Assembly: GCA_036674765.1 (NCBI GenBank)
Contig: JARVKI010000066.1
Span: 186,001 to 250,000, forward strand
Origin: Seiridium cupressi
Lineage: Eukaryota > Ascomycota > Sordariomycetes > Amphisphaeriales > Sporocadaceae
Length of the DNA: 64,000 bases
Reading direction: 5' to 3'
Below the pieces are notes generated by a model that was not told the DNA's origin, searched no databases, and worked only from the letters and a program-made list of their open reading frames with translations. The translations under genes and the position numbers were made by a program. Shown one piece after another: positions 34,790 to 46,352 of the stretch; within the stretch, counting starts at the first letter, position 1; every line of letters begins with the position of its first letter.

Positions 34790-36853
34790 TTACAAATGGC
34801 TGTTACCCACTATTTCAGGCTCCATTTCGGAGACAGAAAGCCAGACAGATTCATCCCTCAGAACCTTTGACGTATCGAAAAATATTCTGACAAAATACTC
34901 TGACGACCGTGGGTGTTGCCTCGCTATATAGAACGGTGAATCCCCCGCGTTGTTCTCCTGGTAAAGATCCACTTCTGATGGCTTCACATGTTCAACAAGT
35001 ATAGCTAGTGTCTCTTCATCGGCAGACCGGGCAGCACGATGCCATATGGTTTCGCCGGATTTGTTGACATGCTGACAACTTGCCCCCTTCTCTAAGAGCT
35101 TCACTAAACTCTAATGTGAGTTCTCAGATACAGCATAGAACAGTGCTGTCATACCCGGATGATCTATTACCTCGGAGTTCGCTCTTTCCCCAAGCCGGTA
35201 CTCGACGATACCAAAATGGTTCGAGTGTGAAGCATACATCAAAGGGGTTCGCCCTGTTCCGCATCGCGCATCGATCACCCGTCCGGGCCCTTCGTTGATG
35301 AGGTTAGTGACCAGCTCTAAATTACCCCATGTGGCCGCGAGATGAATGACAGACTGGCCCGAGAAGGTGGTGTTGGGATTGCTTTTTTTGAGGAGTAAGT
35401 CGAAGCATTTTGCTGTCTTTGTGGATGCCAGGAGTGAAAGTGGAGTTCGACCTCCCGAGGTACGGGCTTCAATGTTGGCGCCAGAAGCGATAAGCAGTTT
35501 GACCGTGTCGTAATCATCGCGCTCACAAGCCCAATGTAATGGAGTACGGGATGTAGCATCTACACTGTTGAGTTGTTGGTAGAGTGCATCTCGATCAAGC
35601 CCGCTCAAGTGTTCGCGCAGAGTAGGCCCGGAAAGACCCAAGACGATCTTATGAAGTAGAGTGAACCCTAGGTCACCGTAATCCGAGAGATCACAATGCA
35701 AGGTGCCGCGTATTTCACCTATTTTGCCAACAATACCTTCCGGTAGACGCCCGCCTAGGATGTACATTTTCAGCTTCTTGACAGCATCGGCACCACGGTC
35801 ATCCTCGATGGTGAAGTCGGCACCATCGCCTAGAAGCGTCAGGATAACATCTGTGCGCGAGTAGTAAATTGCTTCGTGTAGTGGCACTCGACCGTCACTA
35901 TGGAGCTGATAGTTGATTTGAGCCGGCTTAGCCCTCAGTTCCTCTCGAATGTGGCCCACGTTCCCTCTCCTGACATGCCAAAAGATATCGCCCTGCGTCG
36001 ACTGAAATCTTCGGTGTACCTTGAGGTTGAACCTTGGGATCCAGCCAGTCCTCGCCACAGAAATATGCACTGCGGCTCGGATAATCCACCCAGGAAACCG
36101 ATAATCAGCCTCGAATAGTGTGGGTACTCGAGGTGAAGAGCCGCAGTGTCGACATCTCGCAAAGCCAGAAGAATACCGCGAACGACCGATGGCTAGTGCG
36201 CTGCAACCCCGGAAAAGATTTGGAGGAAGAGGAATGGGAGACGCTCTGCTTTTTGAGTGGCAACCACAAAGGCAGTTCTTCGAGCAGGGCAAAGCTTGAG
36301 AGGGTAACATCTTTTTCACATGCACTCTATCATTCTGATTAGTACTACCATATGACTGCCTTGTTTTTCCGATGTTTATGTTGTCTAGATGAGTATTTGG
36401 CGATTGGCCCACTTACAGGGTTTCGGCCGTTTGAGCTGCTTGGATAACTTGGGTCCTCGCTTGGATTTGGGGGACCACAATGTTAGCATTGCGGACAACC
36501 TGTCTTATTCTGCATCTTTTTCTGAGGCGGCGCCACGTCTTTCTGGGACTTCCCCTCTGCGGCTCTACTGGTTGGGCCGCAACATCCTCGAGCCGCTTCT
36601 GCACCTCTATCAAGTTTCTACCGTTCCTTCCGAGAATGCCTGTGGTCGGGGGCCCGGTCCCGTAATTGGCGGTCTGAGATGCAAGCTGCATGCCATGGGC
36701 TTCCCGGATATCAAATACCGTTTCGAGGAGATCTTTGCGCTGTTGTGGTGCATCCCTGAACGACTTTACCAATCTGAAAACAGGGTTCACTACTGTAGCT
36801 GCAAAGGCCAAAAAGCTAACCAAGGCTGATGCTGCACTAATCGGATCAGACAT
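34790..36853 (-). pseudogene. Ankyrin-repeat gene with STAND-like N-terminus, interrupted by TAG
   Basis: Two coding blocks: 36853-36417 and 36344-34790, joined by a GTAAGT...TAG intron at 36416-36345. The N-terminus (MSDPISAASALVSFLAFAATVV) resembles the helical N-terminal domains seen before NACHT or ankyrin modules in fungal STAND-like proteins. The body has a Cys cluster (CSKNCLCGCHSKS) and then at least six ankyrin repeats, for example RTPLHWACERDDYDTVKLLIASGANIE. At 35113-35111 a TAG interrupts the repeat ALFYAVSENSH(stop)SLVKLLEKGA, and the same frame continues with good ankyrin sequence for 106 codons. The missing residue fits Gln (CAG to TAG). Either the gene is dead, it makes a 556-residue truncated protein, or the stop is read through. 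Confidence 0.75.
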
Positions 36854-38150
36854 ATCTGAAAGTACTTCTCATGTCGAGCAGCTGTGATCGATAGAATAAC
36901 CCTTAATAATAAATACTGCAACCCCCGTCATGTCACGCATAGCACCTCCCCCCCGCACCAACCTCAGTAAGAACATATCGCCCGACTACAATGAGCAGAG
37001 CGGCATACCCAAGCAGGATTTACGTGCAGGTGGCTTACTTCTTACGAGCCATGATTGGCAATACTATAGACAATGCAACCCCACCATACTGCAGCCGGGC
37101 GACCGCCTACCGTTAGCATGGAAGACTTGGCACATCATTTCGAGGGAGGCTGAGCCTTAACAGGCGTGGCACTACAACGCCCTACTTGATTCTGTTCCCG
37201 TGTATCCGATGAATCTGGCTAATAGCCAGTTCTTCGATGGCATGCCAACGACGATGATTGACCAGCCGACTAGTTACAACCCCATGTCAAGATGACCTCG
37301 AGATGAGCTTAACCTAGACTGGCCTTTCCGGATGGTTGCTGCCTTGTATTGCGGGATCTGATTGCTTCGTGTGTCCAAATGGTATTCGAGGACACCAAAC
37401 AATACCTATGATTTTATATTCTGCCGGCTCTCGCCAAGTCTATTTTCGTGGTCAATCGGTCACGGTCGATTGTTGGGGTTGTCAATAGTGCTTATTCTCT
37501 GACCCCCCTAGATGAACCATCGGGCTCTCAAGCTCGCTTTGCATGGCGGAGAACTCTTCAGGGCTCGCTTTTCGTTGCACTCTTTCAGCATACTTAACTA
37601 TTAGCTTGGACTTGAGAGGCCTAGGCAGTGTGTCGGGAGCGAAATGTTTCATTGTCGCCCAATGTAGGCTATCCTGTATCTTGACCCGTGCCTCAAGTAT
37701 TGGCCTTGAAGTTGGTCCCTACTCCCGCATTCTGCCCTTTACTCATTAATAGTCTCAACTACTAGTCGTGCAGAGGCGCCAGCACAAAATAGTTCATGCT
37801 CCGTTTCAAGGAGGTTCTTGGGTAGAGGTATCTGCGGCTTTCCATTATGTCCAGAATTGAGTTGGCTCTATTCCCGTAAAGTTTACCGATAGTTTGAAGA
37901 ACTAAAAAGGGTCAACAGATCCGGTCCTTTATTGGTGATCGTTTGACAGGAAACAGGTCGATTGGGAATTAAAACAAGCGGTAATCAGGCTTCTTGTCAT
38001 CATGGTGGGATGTTCTACCAGTAGGGCGATTTCAAAGCTCAGGTATTTGTATGTTGAGACTGATATTGATGTGATGCATACTACTCGGGGATACATATGA
38101 TTTGTGGCAAACTGATTGAGAGTCCACCAGTCAGCTTGCTCTCAATGAAT
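36854..38150. other. Decayed intergenic sequence
   Basis: Frames are short and on both strands. I recognise no gene or mobile element, though the stretch joins two broken genes and may contain unrecognisable relics. Confidence 0.45.
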
Positions 38151-38743
38151 TCAGAACCAACACTTTCTCTCATGAACGCTTCCACTAGACTCTTTCGTGT
38201 CCCCATCGTCTTTATGCCTGGCCTTACGTATCCAGCTGCTCTTGGGCATGGGCATGTCTTTAGTCTCGGCCGGTCTATAATATGATGCTGCTTTTTTCAG
38301 GTCCTTTTTACAACCAATGCCCTGGGCCCAGCAAAATCCTGGCTCAGCCAGCGCACCAACATCACCCCAGCGGCCTGCGACGTCGAAGCATTTCAGGGCT
38401 GATTCCTTGTCTTTTGCAACACCCCAGCCATTCATATGACAACTCCTAAGTCATAGACAGATAAAGCCAACTGGGGGTTCAAATGCCTGTCGTCAGGAAG
38501 ATCACAAGCTGCACTCGTCTTGTCCCGATGCCGCCAGAATACAGCACCGCCTAGCGCATTATGGTTAGCCATTACCTTTTGAAGCCAAGCTGTGCCTTCC
38601 GCCAAGTTAGGCCTCATCCCCCAGCCGTGCCGGCAGCAGAGCGCATATAGCAGCATTCCCGCGAAATCCCTACCACATGCAGCGATTCTGAGATGATAAG
38701 TGCTTTCTAGGAGCTTTCCTTCGCTATGGGGTGCCATTCTCAC
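38151..38743 (-). pseudogene. Sel1-repeat protein fragment, frameshifted
   Basis: Two overlapping frames, 38743-38432 and 38435-38151, read as one Sel1-like stretch when a single-base loss near 38435 is allowed: GRDFAGMLLYALCCRHGWGMRPNLAEGTAWL..., then LALSVYDLGV / MNGWGVAKDKESALKCFDVAG..., then GFCWAQGIGCKKDLKKAASYYRPAE. The repeated 'G-WG-x-x-D---AL-CF--A' pattern is the Sel1/TPR-like signature. In intact fungal relatives this block is the C-terminal part of a much larger protein, and the N-terminal part is missing here. A truncated, shifted copy is most likely a dead duplicate. Confidence 0.7.
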
Positions 38744-41242
38744 AATTAGATGCTCGTCACGATCAGGCCCGGATTCACCGGAACCACCGGGATTCTACGG
38801 AATTCCGACAGCCGGTTCCATAATTTTAGTACGGACGCGGGGTAATCCGCTCGGTAGTTCCTATGCCGTAGCGCCCCCGTACCGAGTATGGCTCGGTAGA
38901 CTTTAGTTGTTACGCAATAGACCCCCCTATTACTGCTTCTGTCACTCCTGATACCAGAAATCTTACAATGCTCGTCAGCGCTTGTGTCTTCGGTTGTACC
39001 CACTGGCGCAGTTAGCACTTTCCGCTCTTGATTGAGCATCTCTTCCTGATTCATATTTCGGGACGTCCAGTTTATGCAATACTTTGACCAGGTCGGTAAG
39101 TTGTTGAAGATCAAAGTCCAGGTCACCGCCTAAGGAAAGGGGCGGGATCGAGGGTTTAATAGGGTCTGGGCTCTTCGCTTGTTTGACTGTAAGTCTAGCG
39201 AGAGCTGTACGGTAAGTTCGATTGTTGATTACATCATGATCAAATCCAAATCCGGTCTCACTAAGGATGGATTCCCGCGTCCCGTGGCGATCGATCCAGG
39301 CTTTTGGGTTCCAGCGACTCTGCCAGAGGCTGGCGCACTGATGGATAAGCTGGTAATAGCTGCATCAGATCCCGTCGCGACTCATGAAGCTGTGGCTCAT
39401 TGTCACGACCGGATCTCTGTTATTGAACCATTAATAGAAGTTAGCAACAAACATGACTAGATGAATGTCGATCGCACATGTTAAGACATTGGATTGGTAG
39501 ACTCTGTGATCCCTTCTTTCTTTCGAGTCGTGTCATCAACCTTCCAAAGTGTTATGATCTTGGCGTGGTGGGAGGTTCTTGGACCTGATAACTGTCTGAA
39601 CAATAACATCATTACTCACCTAATACGTCATTTTGGCGCAACGGCTCAAATACACTTCAACTAGGCGCGTCAATTGCTCCGGGCCTGCAGGGAACCAAAT
39701 TCAATCCCAATACACAATAGAATGGCGCGGGATCCCTTCACGGCCAAGCCAAACACTTATTCGAGCTTGTATAAAGCGATGAGATTGGGGTGCGCCTTCA
39801 GCGTACTCTGCAGTTGCACCAGACAGGATCGGATGACCCTTGCTTCCTCATCGAGATCCTGCAAGGATTTCCGCACTTATGGTATCGCGCGAATGTCTCT
39901 TTGACATCCAGAACAGGCTTCCCGAAGCGGAAGCCAAGTCCCACCGCCGCAGCCGTGATGGAGAGCGATTCGTGTTCGCAGATGGAGAGCGTCGCCGTGA
40001 TTGAGATGAGTTGGGATAAGAGCGGACTCAAGCCAGCGGCGCTTGACATTGCGTGATGTCGGTTTGGTTCTTGTCGCTGTCGACGAGTCCTGGGTCTTGG
40101 AGTCGCCGTTGCGACAAGCTCTTTGAAGCTGTCATGGGCGTTCGGGGCTGTGCACGCCTCATCCAATGATAGCGCGTGTGGTTTCAGCTCTCTGGGGCAA
40201 GCCTACGCCCGCTTCGCATCGCTGTAAGCTCAACACGGTTCATTCTGATCAGTGAAAGCTTGGGACTTTTCGTTTATGGTCAACAGTATAACAAGACGCG
40301 TCGTAGTTGAGACCCAAATCTCGCCATGACAATTCGTGGGAAGAACCGGGTCATCAGCAGCCTGACACATTTTCAATGCCATCTTAGATTACTCATTTCC
40401 CACCACCATCGTGGCACAACACTAACAATGCATCAGACCAAAAGACCGGAACATTATATCGAGCAGCCGCGACTAGATGATCAAGGAGAAACTACCAGGA
40501 ACGGATCTGCAGATATTGCGTTCCCAAGGGTCTACTCGGTACTTCTGAAACAAAGCATTTTCACCCGCGACGAGTATGCTTGTTTTTATCATATACATTC
40601 CATCCGGGTGTGGCGGATGCGTAATCGAGAAGCTCATAATCCGAGAGGATGCCGATCTGCAAACTTTCCAGACTTGTCCCCACGTCCAGCACACCAGTCC
40701 CTCGCGTCCATCAAATTAATCGGTCACGATTCACCATGAGAAAATCAATCATCACCGTAGTTTGGCTCATAATTGCCGGCGCCTCGTAAGCCATCTTCCT
40801 TTAGTGCTTTGAGTATGCTTGAATGGCCAACTGCAACCAGCGTCGTGGCAGCCGACCCCAATGCCAACCACGGCCATAATCAGAGAGATGTAATCAGCAG
40901 AGTAAAGAGGGACGTGACTACCCACTGATCCCAGGGATCAATTCGGTGACGTCCCACTGCCAGATTACTGCCAGAAGCTCTATTGCAAGAGCGGGTGCTT
41001 CTGGGGTGTCGTTACCAAGGACTCATGTCCTGGCTGCCCTGGCTGTTAGCTACTGTGACTCCGCTCTCCTCCGGGCAATTCAGATATCTCAAACGAGATA
41101 TCCTTGAGGCAACAAGAGTGGTGCAAGGGAGGCATTTGAGAAGTGTCTGTGTAGTACAAGTGCTTGTGGTGCTTGCAGTGCTTTACACGTCACTAGGAAT
41201 ATAACGTCTCCTGTTTTATTCCCGTTTCCTTGGTCCCAGAGT

Positions 41243-41270
41243 GATTCATGTCGGACGAGTGACATGAATC
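41243..41270. repeat. Perfect 10-bp inverted repeat with 8-nt loop
   Basis: GATTCATGTC (41243-41252) and GACATGAATC (41261-41270) are exact reverse complements around an 8-base spacer. No gene is adjacent. It may be a relic element end or a chance hairpin. Confidence 0.7.
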
Positions 41271-41699
41271 AACTGTTATTCCCGGAGGATTTAATCTAGA
41301 GCAAGCTTGTGTTGAGCTGTGCAGTTGCCTCAGGCTTTCATTGGCCTATGGTTGCGGAAACATAGACGTGCTGACTGCCTGCTGCTGGTATTGTGCTGAC
41401 CATTACGATAAGGTTTCCGCGCCTTTGACCCACAATGCATACTTGTAGCGAAGACGACATCCCTGGTGACTAACGCAGTGCATCTGCTCGCGACGCTTTT
41501 GCAACTGCTATACGTATCTTTTTCTGGCGACATATTGGACATAGGGTTGCTCCTTTGAAATCCCGCTGGCCATTTTATGCATTCTTGCGGAGATTTTTGG
41601 GTCTGCGTTCAGTTCGCCGGGGCATGCCCCGGAAATCACTCGTGGTAACATTGAAGCTACTGGCCTAGTGACCCCCACACAAAAAAAGAAATACAACAC

Positions 41700-41875
41700 A
41701 CGCTTTCCCTACCAAAACTTAATGTTTTGGCCGGCTTATAACATAAAAGCCAAAATAAAACATAGAAAAATCTAAAAAAGCATATTATTAGAAAATGCCT
41801 ATTTAAGTAAGGTTAATAAAACCAAGTATATTTAATTATACTTTGTTGGTTTACGTATCATTGAAATTAGAAGAA
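41700..41875. other. AT-rich island with nested small inverted repeats
   Basis: Strong shift to A+T compared with both sides. CCAAAAC (41712-41718) pairs with GTTTTGG (41724-41730), and TTTTGGC (41725-41731) also pairs with GCCAAAA (41749-41755). It looks like a mutated repeat remnant; no family recognised. Confidence 0.5.
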
Positions 41876-42626
41876 TTCCGACGCCAATACGGGGAGTGTC
41901 GCGTTTTCTGTGTGGAGGTCCTGGCCATCGGATATTAATAGGTTAGGGAGGTAGCTTGGCAACCCTGCATTATTTATATCCGAACGCTATCCCCAGAATG
42001 TGGCCCCATAGGGTTCGGCCCGTCCATGGCATCATTGGTATCCCAGTGACTACAGCAATTTGTAGAACGCTCCCTCAGTATTGACAGTAGTGACTCATGG
42101 CGCGACTGCCTCTAACAACGCAGTTATGCATCGTTCATGCCCTATTTGGTGATTAATAATACGTGGAAGGGGTCAGCTGCGGTACGTCTGGGGGTCTGTG
42201 ACGACTTTTGAGAAACTCACTGATTAGCACTACATTAGTGGGCCATCGACGTCCCAATCGGCGGGTCGGCAGGCTTTCGTAGTCCCTGTCAGTGCATGCA
42301 AAACACGCCCACATATGCCGATCTTTACTGACAATGAGGGACTACCGGAGCCGCATCGGCCTCTGTGGGTATCCCGCGTCGTAGCTGCCCCCTATGGTAG
42401 AATGCTCTCCGGCTAGCGAGGTGTCCGCACACTCACGGTCTTGTCGGCAAAATCCTCAACCTCCATAACTAGGTCTTTGCAACACGTCGCCATTCTGCAA
42501 CAGCCAACGCCATACGGACATTGAAGGAATCACCATGTCTCGTGAGGAGGATGTCAATAAAGTGGGTGGCAGGCCTGCGCCACCTCGTCAGTTCAGCCTT
42601 TTTTCCAAGCCTGGGTTCGGGTGCTA

Positions 42627-44891
42627 ATGGGTCAAGATGACGGCCGGAGTTTAAGTCACATATCGGACGTGTTACAACATCTGGATAGCCAGGACGTCGA
42701 GGAGAGGTACCGGGAGGAAGGAGCTGACAACGGTATGCGCGATTCCGAGGGCGACAACAACAGCAGTTGTGATCCTGCGACAATCGTCATATCTTGGGCT
42801 GACAAGGACGTGGAAAACCCGTATAACTGGCCTAGAGTAATGTGCTTCTACTCCAGCGCGAAACCTAAACTGACCGCCGCGCAGTCAAAAAAGTTGCCCG
42901 TCGTGGTTTCATCGATGATTCTAGTGGTAAACAGCACGATGGGTAGCTCCCTGCCAAGCATGGCCATTCCCTTCATCATGGACGAATGGGGCATTGCCGA
43001 ACAAGAGCAGAAGGTCCTGCCAATATCAACATATCTGATCGGATACGTCTTTGGTCCCCTGTTGTGTAAGAAGCAGCCAATCGATCTCTTCAATACGCAC
43101 TATTCTCTCCTCGATCTTGGTTCGTATTCCGGTTTGTTAACAGGTATACAGGGGGGCCTCTAAGCGAACAGTTTGGACGCAGGTTCCTTGCGCTGCTCAC
43201 ATTCACATTATTCAGCGCCTTCACCCTGGGTTGCGCACTATCACCGAACTGGTCGGCTCTTCTGATACTCAGATTCCTCGCAGGCGCTGTGGCTAGTTCG
43301 CCGATAGCAATCGTGGCGGGACAGCTCGCCGACATATACGACGATCCCGTTGCAAGAGGTCGCGCATTTGCTTGGTTCATGGCTGTGAGTAATCGGGCGA
43401 CGCACTGATCGAATCCGTGTGGCTGATCTAATGCAAGATGACCGTCTTCGGACCTCTGTTGGCTCCAATCATCTCTGTATGTTGTATAATAAGACATTGC
43501 CGCGAATCCATTGCATACTAAAACCGCTTAGGGGTTCTGCTCGACGTCTATCGGTTGGCGGTGGACGTTCTGGGTCGCGCTGATATATGCGGGTTTCTCA
43601 TTGATCGTAGTGATCTGGATAGTTCCCGAGACTTACGGCCCAAAACTTCTCACCAGCCGGGCTCGCAAGCTACGCAAATCTACCGGCAACCCCAACATAT
43701 ATTCCGCTGCCGAGTTAGAAAGCCGGAACATGGGCACCGTCATCGCCCGCGTGCTGACACGGCCAATACGTATGCTTATATCCGAACTCATTGTCACAAG
43801 TACATGCATGTACTTGGCATTATGTTATGCCATCTTCTATATGTCGTTTCAGGCTTTCCCCTTGATATTTCAACAACTCTACGGTCTGTCACCCGGTGTC
43901 ACCGGTCTTTGCTTCCTCCCTGTAGGCGTCGGTGCGCTGCTGTCACTACCAGTGTTCTATGCCTACGATATCTATCTACGTCGGGCCCAAGAACAAAAGA
44001 AACCATGGAGTATGCAGGAGGAATACCGTCGTGTACCGCTAGCTTGTATCGGTGGGCCTCTATTCGTTATTGCCCTCCTCTGGCTTGGATGGTCCTCAAG
44101 ATCCAACGTATCCTTCGTGGCTCCGCTGCTGGCGGGTATTCCTTTTGGAATGGGATTTATGCTGATCTTCATGGCGCTCCGTAAGCAACTTCCAGAGTCA
44201 TTTCATGCCCCTTGTAGCCTGTTTTGGGAGTTTACCGGTTCCCGGTTCAGCGTTTTTTGCTCTCGAAACTTGGTTTTTAACACCCGACAACTCAATCATA
44301 TGAGAAGAGGCAAAGACTGACTCCAGATGTTGTAGTGAACTATCTTACTGATGCAGTAAGCAACTTCCAGAGTTATTTTATGCCCCGTATGGCCTGTTTT
44401 TGGGAGTTTAACGGTTCCTGATTCGGCGTTTCTGCACTTGGAACATGATTTTCAACTCCCAACAACTCATTAAGCATGTTAGAAGAAATAAATACTAACT
44501 CCAGGTGCCGTAGTACGAAATATTTGCAGCCAGCGCGAATGCTGCCGCAGGTGCCACGCGATCTCTGATGGCTGTTGTTCTGCCATTCGCTACGACGCCA
44601 ATGTTCCAGCGGCTTGGAATCGGCGGTGCATGCAGTCTCTTGGCTGGACTGAGCTTCTTGATGTGTTTCATTCCATTCATATTTCTCTGGAAGGGAGAGC
44701 AAATCCGGTCGAGATCCAAGTTCTGCATCATGCTCAAAGAAGAGAAGGCAGGAACGGCGAGGAGAATCGAGGAATACCGGCAACACACGCTTGAAGTGGA
44801 GGAGAAGCAAAACGCTGGGCAAGGCATACCACGAAGCAAAATAGATCAAAGAGCAGCGGTCGAGGAACATTCAAAAGAGGAGACGGTGTAA
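42627..44891 (+). CDS. MFS drug/polyamine-type (DHA1) transporter, 7 exons, 569 aa
   Basis: Plasma-membrane proton antiporter of the DHA1 group. Exons: 42627-42836, 42885-43065, 43152-43384, 43438-43476 (39 nt), 43532-44180, 44336-44355 (20 nt) and 44514-44891, giving 570 codons in phase. Landmarks: a soluble N-terminus ending ENPYNWPR; the first segment with NSTMGSSLPSMAIPFI; LPISTYLIGYVFGPLL; WGPLSEQFGRRF; LADIYDDPVARGRAFAWFM; ETYGPKLL; the central loop; AGIPFGMGFMLIFMALLNYLTDA; and YEIFAASANAAA. About 12 membrane segments. The 20-nt exon is needed to give LNYLTDA. The two introns around it (155 and 158 nt) are copies of one another, listed separately. The reading frame is intact despite neighbouring pseudogenes. 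The substrate cannot be told from sequence. Confidence 0.9.
44181..44335 (+). repeat. Intron copy A of a duplicated intron pair
   Basis: Complete intron, GT...TAG, 155 nt. Its sequence aligns end to end with the next intron. The first 18 bases (GTAAGCAACTTCCAGAGT) are identical, and blocks such as TGCCCC, GGGAGTTTA, CGGTTCC and GACAACTCA/CAACAACTCA recur in the same order. Confidence 0.88.
44356..44513 (+). repeat. Intron copy B of a duplicated intron pair
   Basis: Complete intron, GT...TAG, 158 nt, starting directly after the 20-nt exon 44336-44355. Roughly three quarters identical to copy A by eye, with differences spread along it. It has a clear CTAAC branch site (ATACTAACTCCAG) before the acceptor. 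Confidence 0.88.
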
Positions 44892-45488
44892 TCAATGGCA
44901 TGACAATATGTGTTACCTCGATACTTGAGGCGGGTCGCCCTAACTCAATCAACCATTCAGTTCTACTGGTTATAGGCACACACAATCCATTCGACAATCA
45001 ACTCTATCAGTATGCCTCTGCGAATAAGCTGAGAAACGCTCGACTACGCTGAACCTTGCAGCCTGCAGCACAAGAAAGAGTAAGCCTCCTACTTTTCTTT
45101 TCGGATTCGAGATGACATATTCCTTCTCTCTTCCTTGAATAATCTTATCTCTGGATAAGTCTGCACTATTTCGATTACTATATGGCCCATATCCAACGAG
45201 GAGAGTTGCGCGCCAAAACACCGCCTCATGACCAAGGTTAATGCGAAGATCTCATTCATTGTATTGTTTCAGTTACTGTACTTTGTTTCATGGGTTGGTC
45301 TTGTGTTTTAAGCGTTATATTGGACATAAGGACTATGGCAGAGACCTCATAAATTGATGGTTGTCATAGCGATTACATATCTTCCTGGGAGTCTAGATGG
45401 ACTGACTTGCAATATTGTCGAGCCTGGGTCGAAGTGTAAGTAGCTCATCTTAAGGCTGGTGACGTGATTTACGCCTTCACGTCAGAAA
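44892..45488. other. Intergenic, no gene seen
   Basis: Convergent 3' flanks of the MFS gene and the dead lyase. No motif-bearing frame. Confidence 0.5.
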
Positions 45489-46352
45489 TTACCACTGATC
45501 TGGGTCCGCGTCAGCGAATGTGCTTCCAATGCCGACTTCATCAATCCAGAGCTGACGACCGCCCGAGCCCACCAGCTTCCCTTGGTCATGGCAGCTGTTC
45601 GCATATAAGCCGACACTAAACTAGAAATGGTCCTTCTTACTTACATCAAGATACGTTATGATAACATTATACTCCTCCATCTTCTTAGTGCCATTAAGCC
45701 AGACCTTATAGAATCCAGTAGCGTCGCTCTACCAGCTAGCTTAGATGACGACTTTATTCCATACGCCGGGCTGGATTGTTCCCACAGGGTACTCCTCATA
45801 ATCATACCCAGTGGTACACTTGCTGTCTCCGTTGGTGCCGCACATGTTGTTGCCCCTTCGTCGGGTACGGAGTTGGCTTCCTTCCACCCACATCACTAGG
45901 GATTGTCAGCAGACTCGGAATCATACCGAGTTTTTTGGGGGGAGATCTTACTCATCGAAGGAATCCAATCATCGCCACACGTATTATGTGCATTGGTAGC
46001 CAGATTAGCAATGGTCTGAGCGACGTTGAAGGTCTGCGTACTCGACGTATCCCACTCCGAGTGAAGACGGAAGGCAAACCCGTAGAAGCTCTGACCGCCT
46101 ACAGTGTAGACGTGGGTCTTGATGGCCTCAGAGTGGTACCAGCCAGTCCAGCTCGAGTCGTAGGTCTGGATCATCTTCAGAGACGTGCTGGGCTCATAGG
46201 AGACATTGTCCACTTGTGTAACAGTACCCTTGTTCTCGTGGTTGAAGGAATCTCAGCCCCGGTGTAGTGCCATGATTCTGGAAGAGAGGCGTCACGGTAA
46301 CACCAAGATAGTATTCGAGAAGACCGAGCAGAGCAAGCTTGACGGAATGCAT
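45489..46352 (-). pseudogene. Inactivated PL20 glucuronan lyase
   Basis: PL20 enzymes cleave beta-1,4-glucuronan outside the cell. The recognisable order is MHSVKLALLGLLEYYLG (signal-like), then FNHENKGTVTQ, YEPSTSLKMIQTYDSSWTG, GFYGFAFRL, CGDDWIPSM, an intron, WVEGSQLRTRR, CGTNGDSKCTTG, GTIQPGVWNKVVI, GFYKVWLNGTKK, FSVGLYANS and the closing GSTFADADPDQW. Breaks: a one-base shift with an in-frame TGA near the start (before FNHEN), then TAA at 45743-45741, TAG at 45731-45729 and TAG at 45623-45621. The TAA and the last TAG replace likely Gln codons; the middle TAG replaces an unclear residue. The gene cannot give a full enzyme. The remaining sequence is still well preserved, so inactivation is fairly recent. 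Confidence 0.85.

Larger units (their letters stand above)
38744..42626. other. Gene-poor decayed region
   Basis: 3.9 kb without a supportable gene. Frames at 39179-39460, 39798-40166 and 40326-40739 have partly protein-like composition but no recognisable family and could be relics. An AT-rich island and a perfect hairpin within it are listed separately. Confidence 0.45.
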
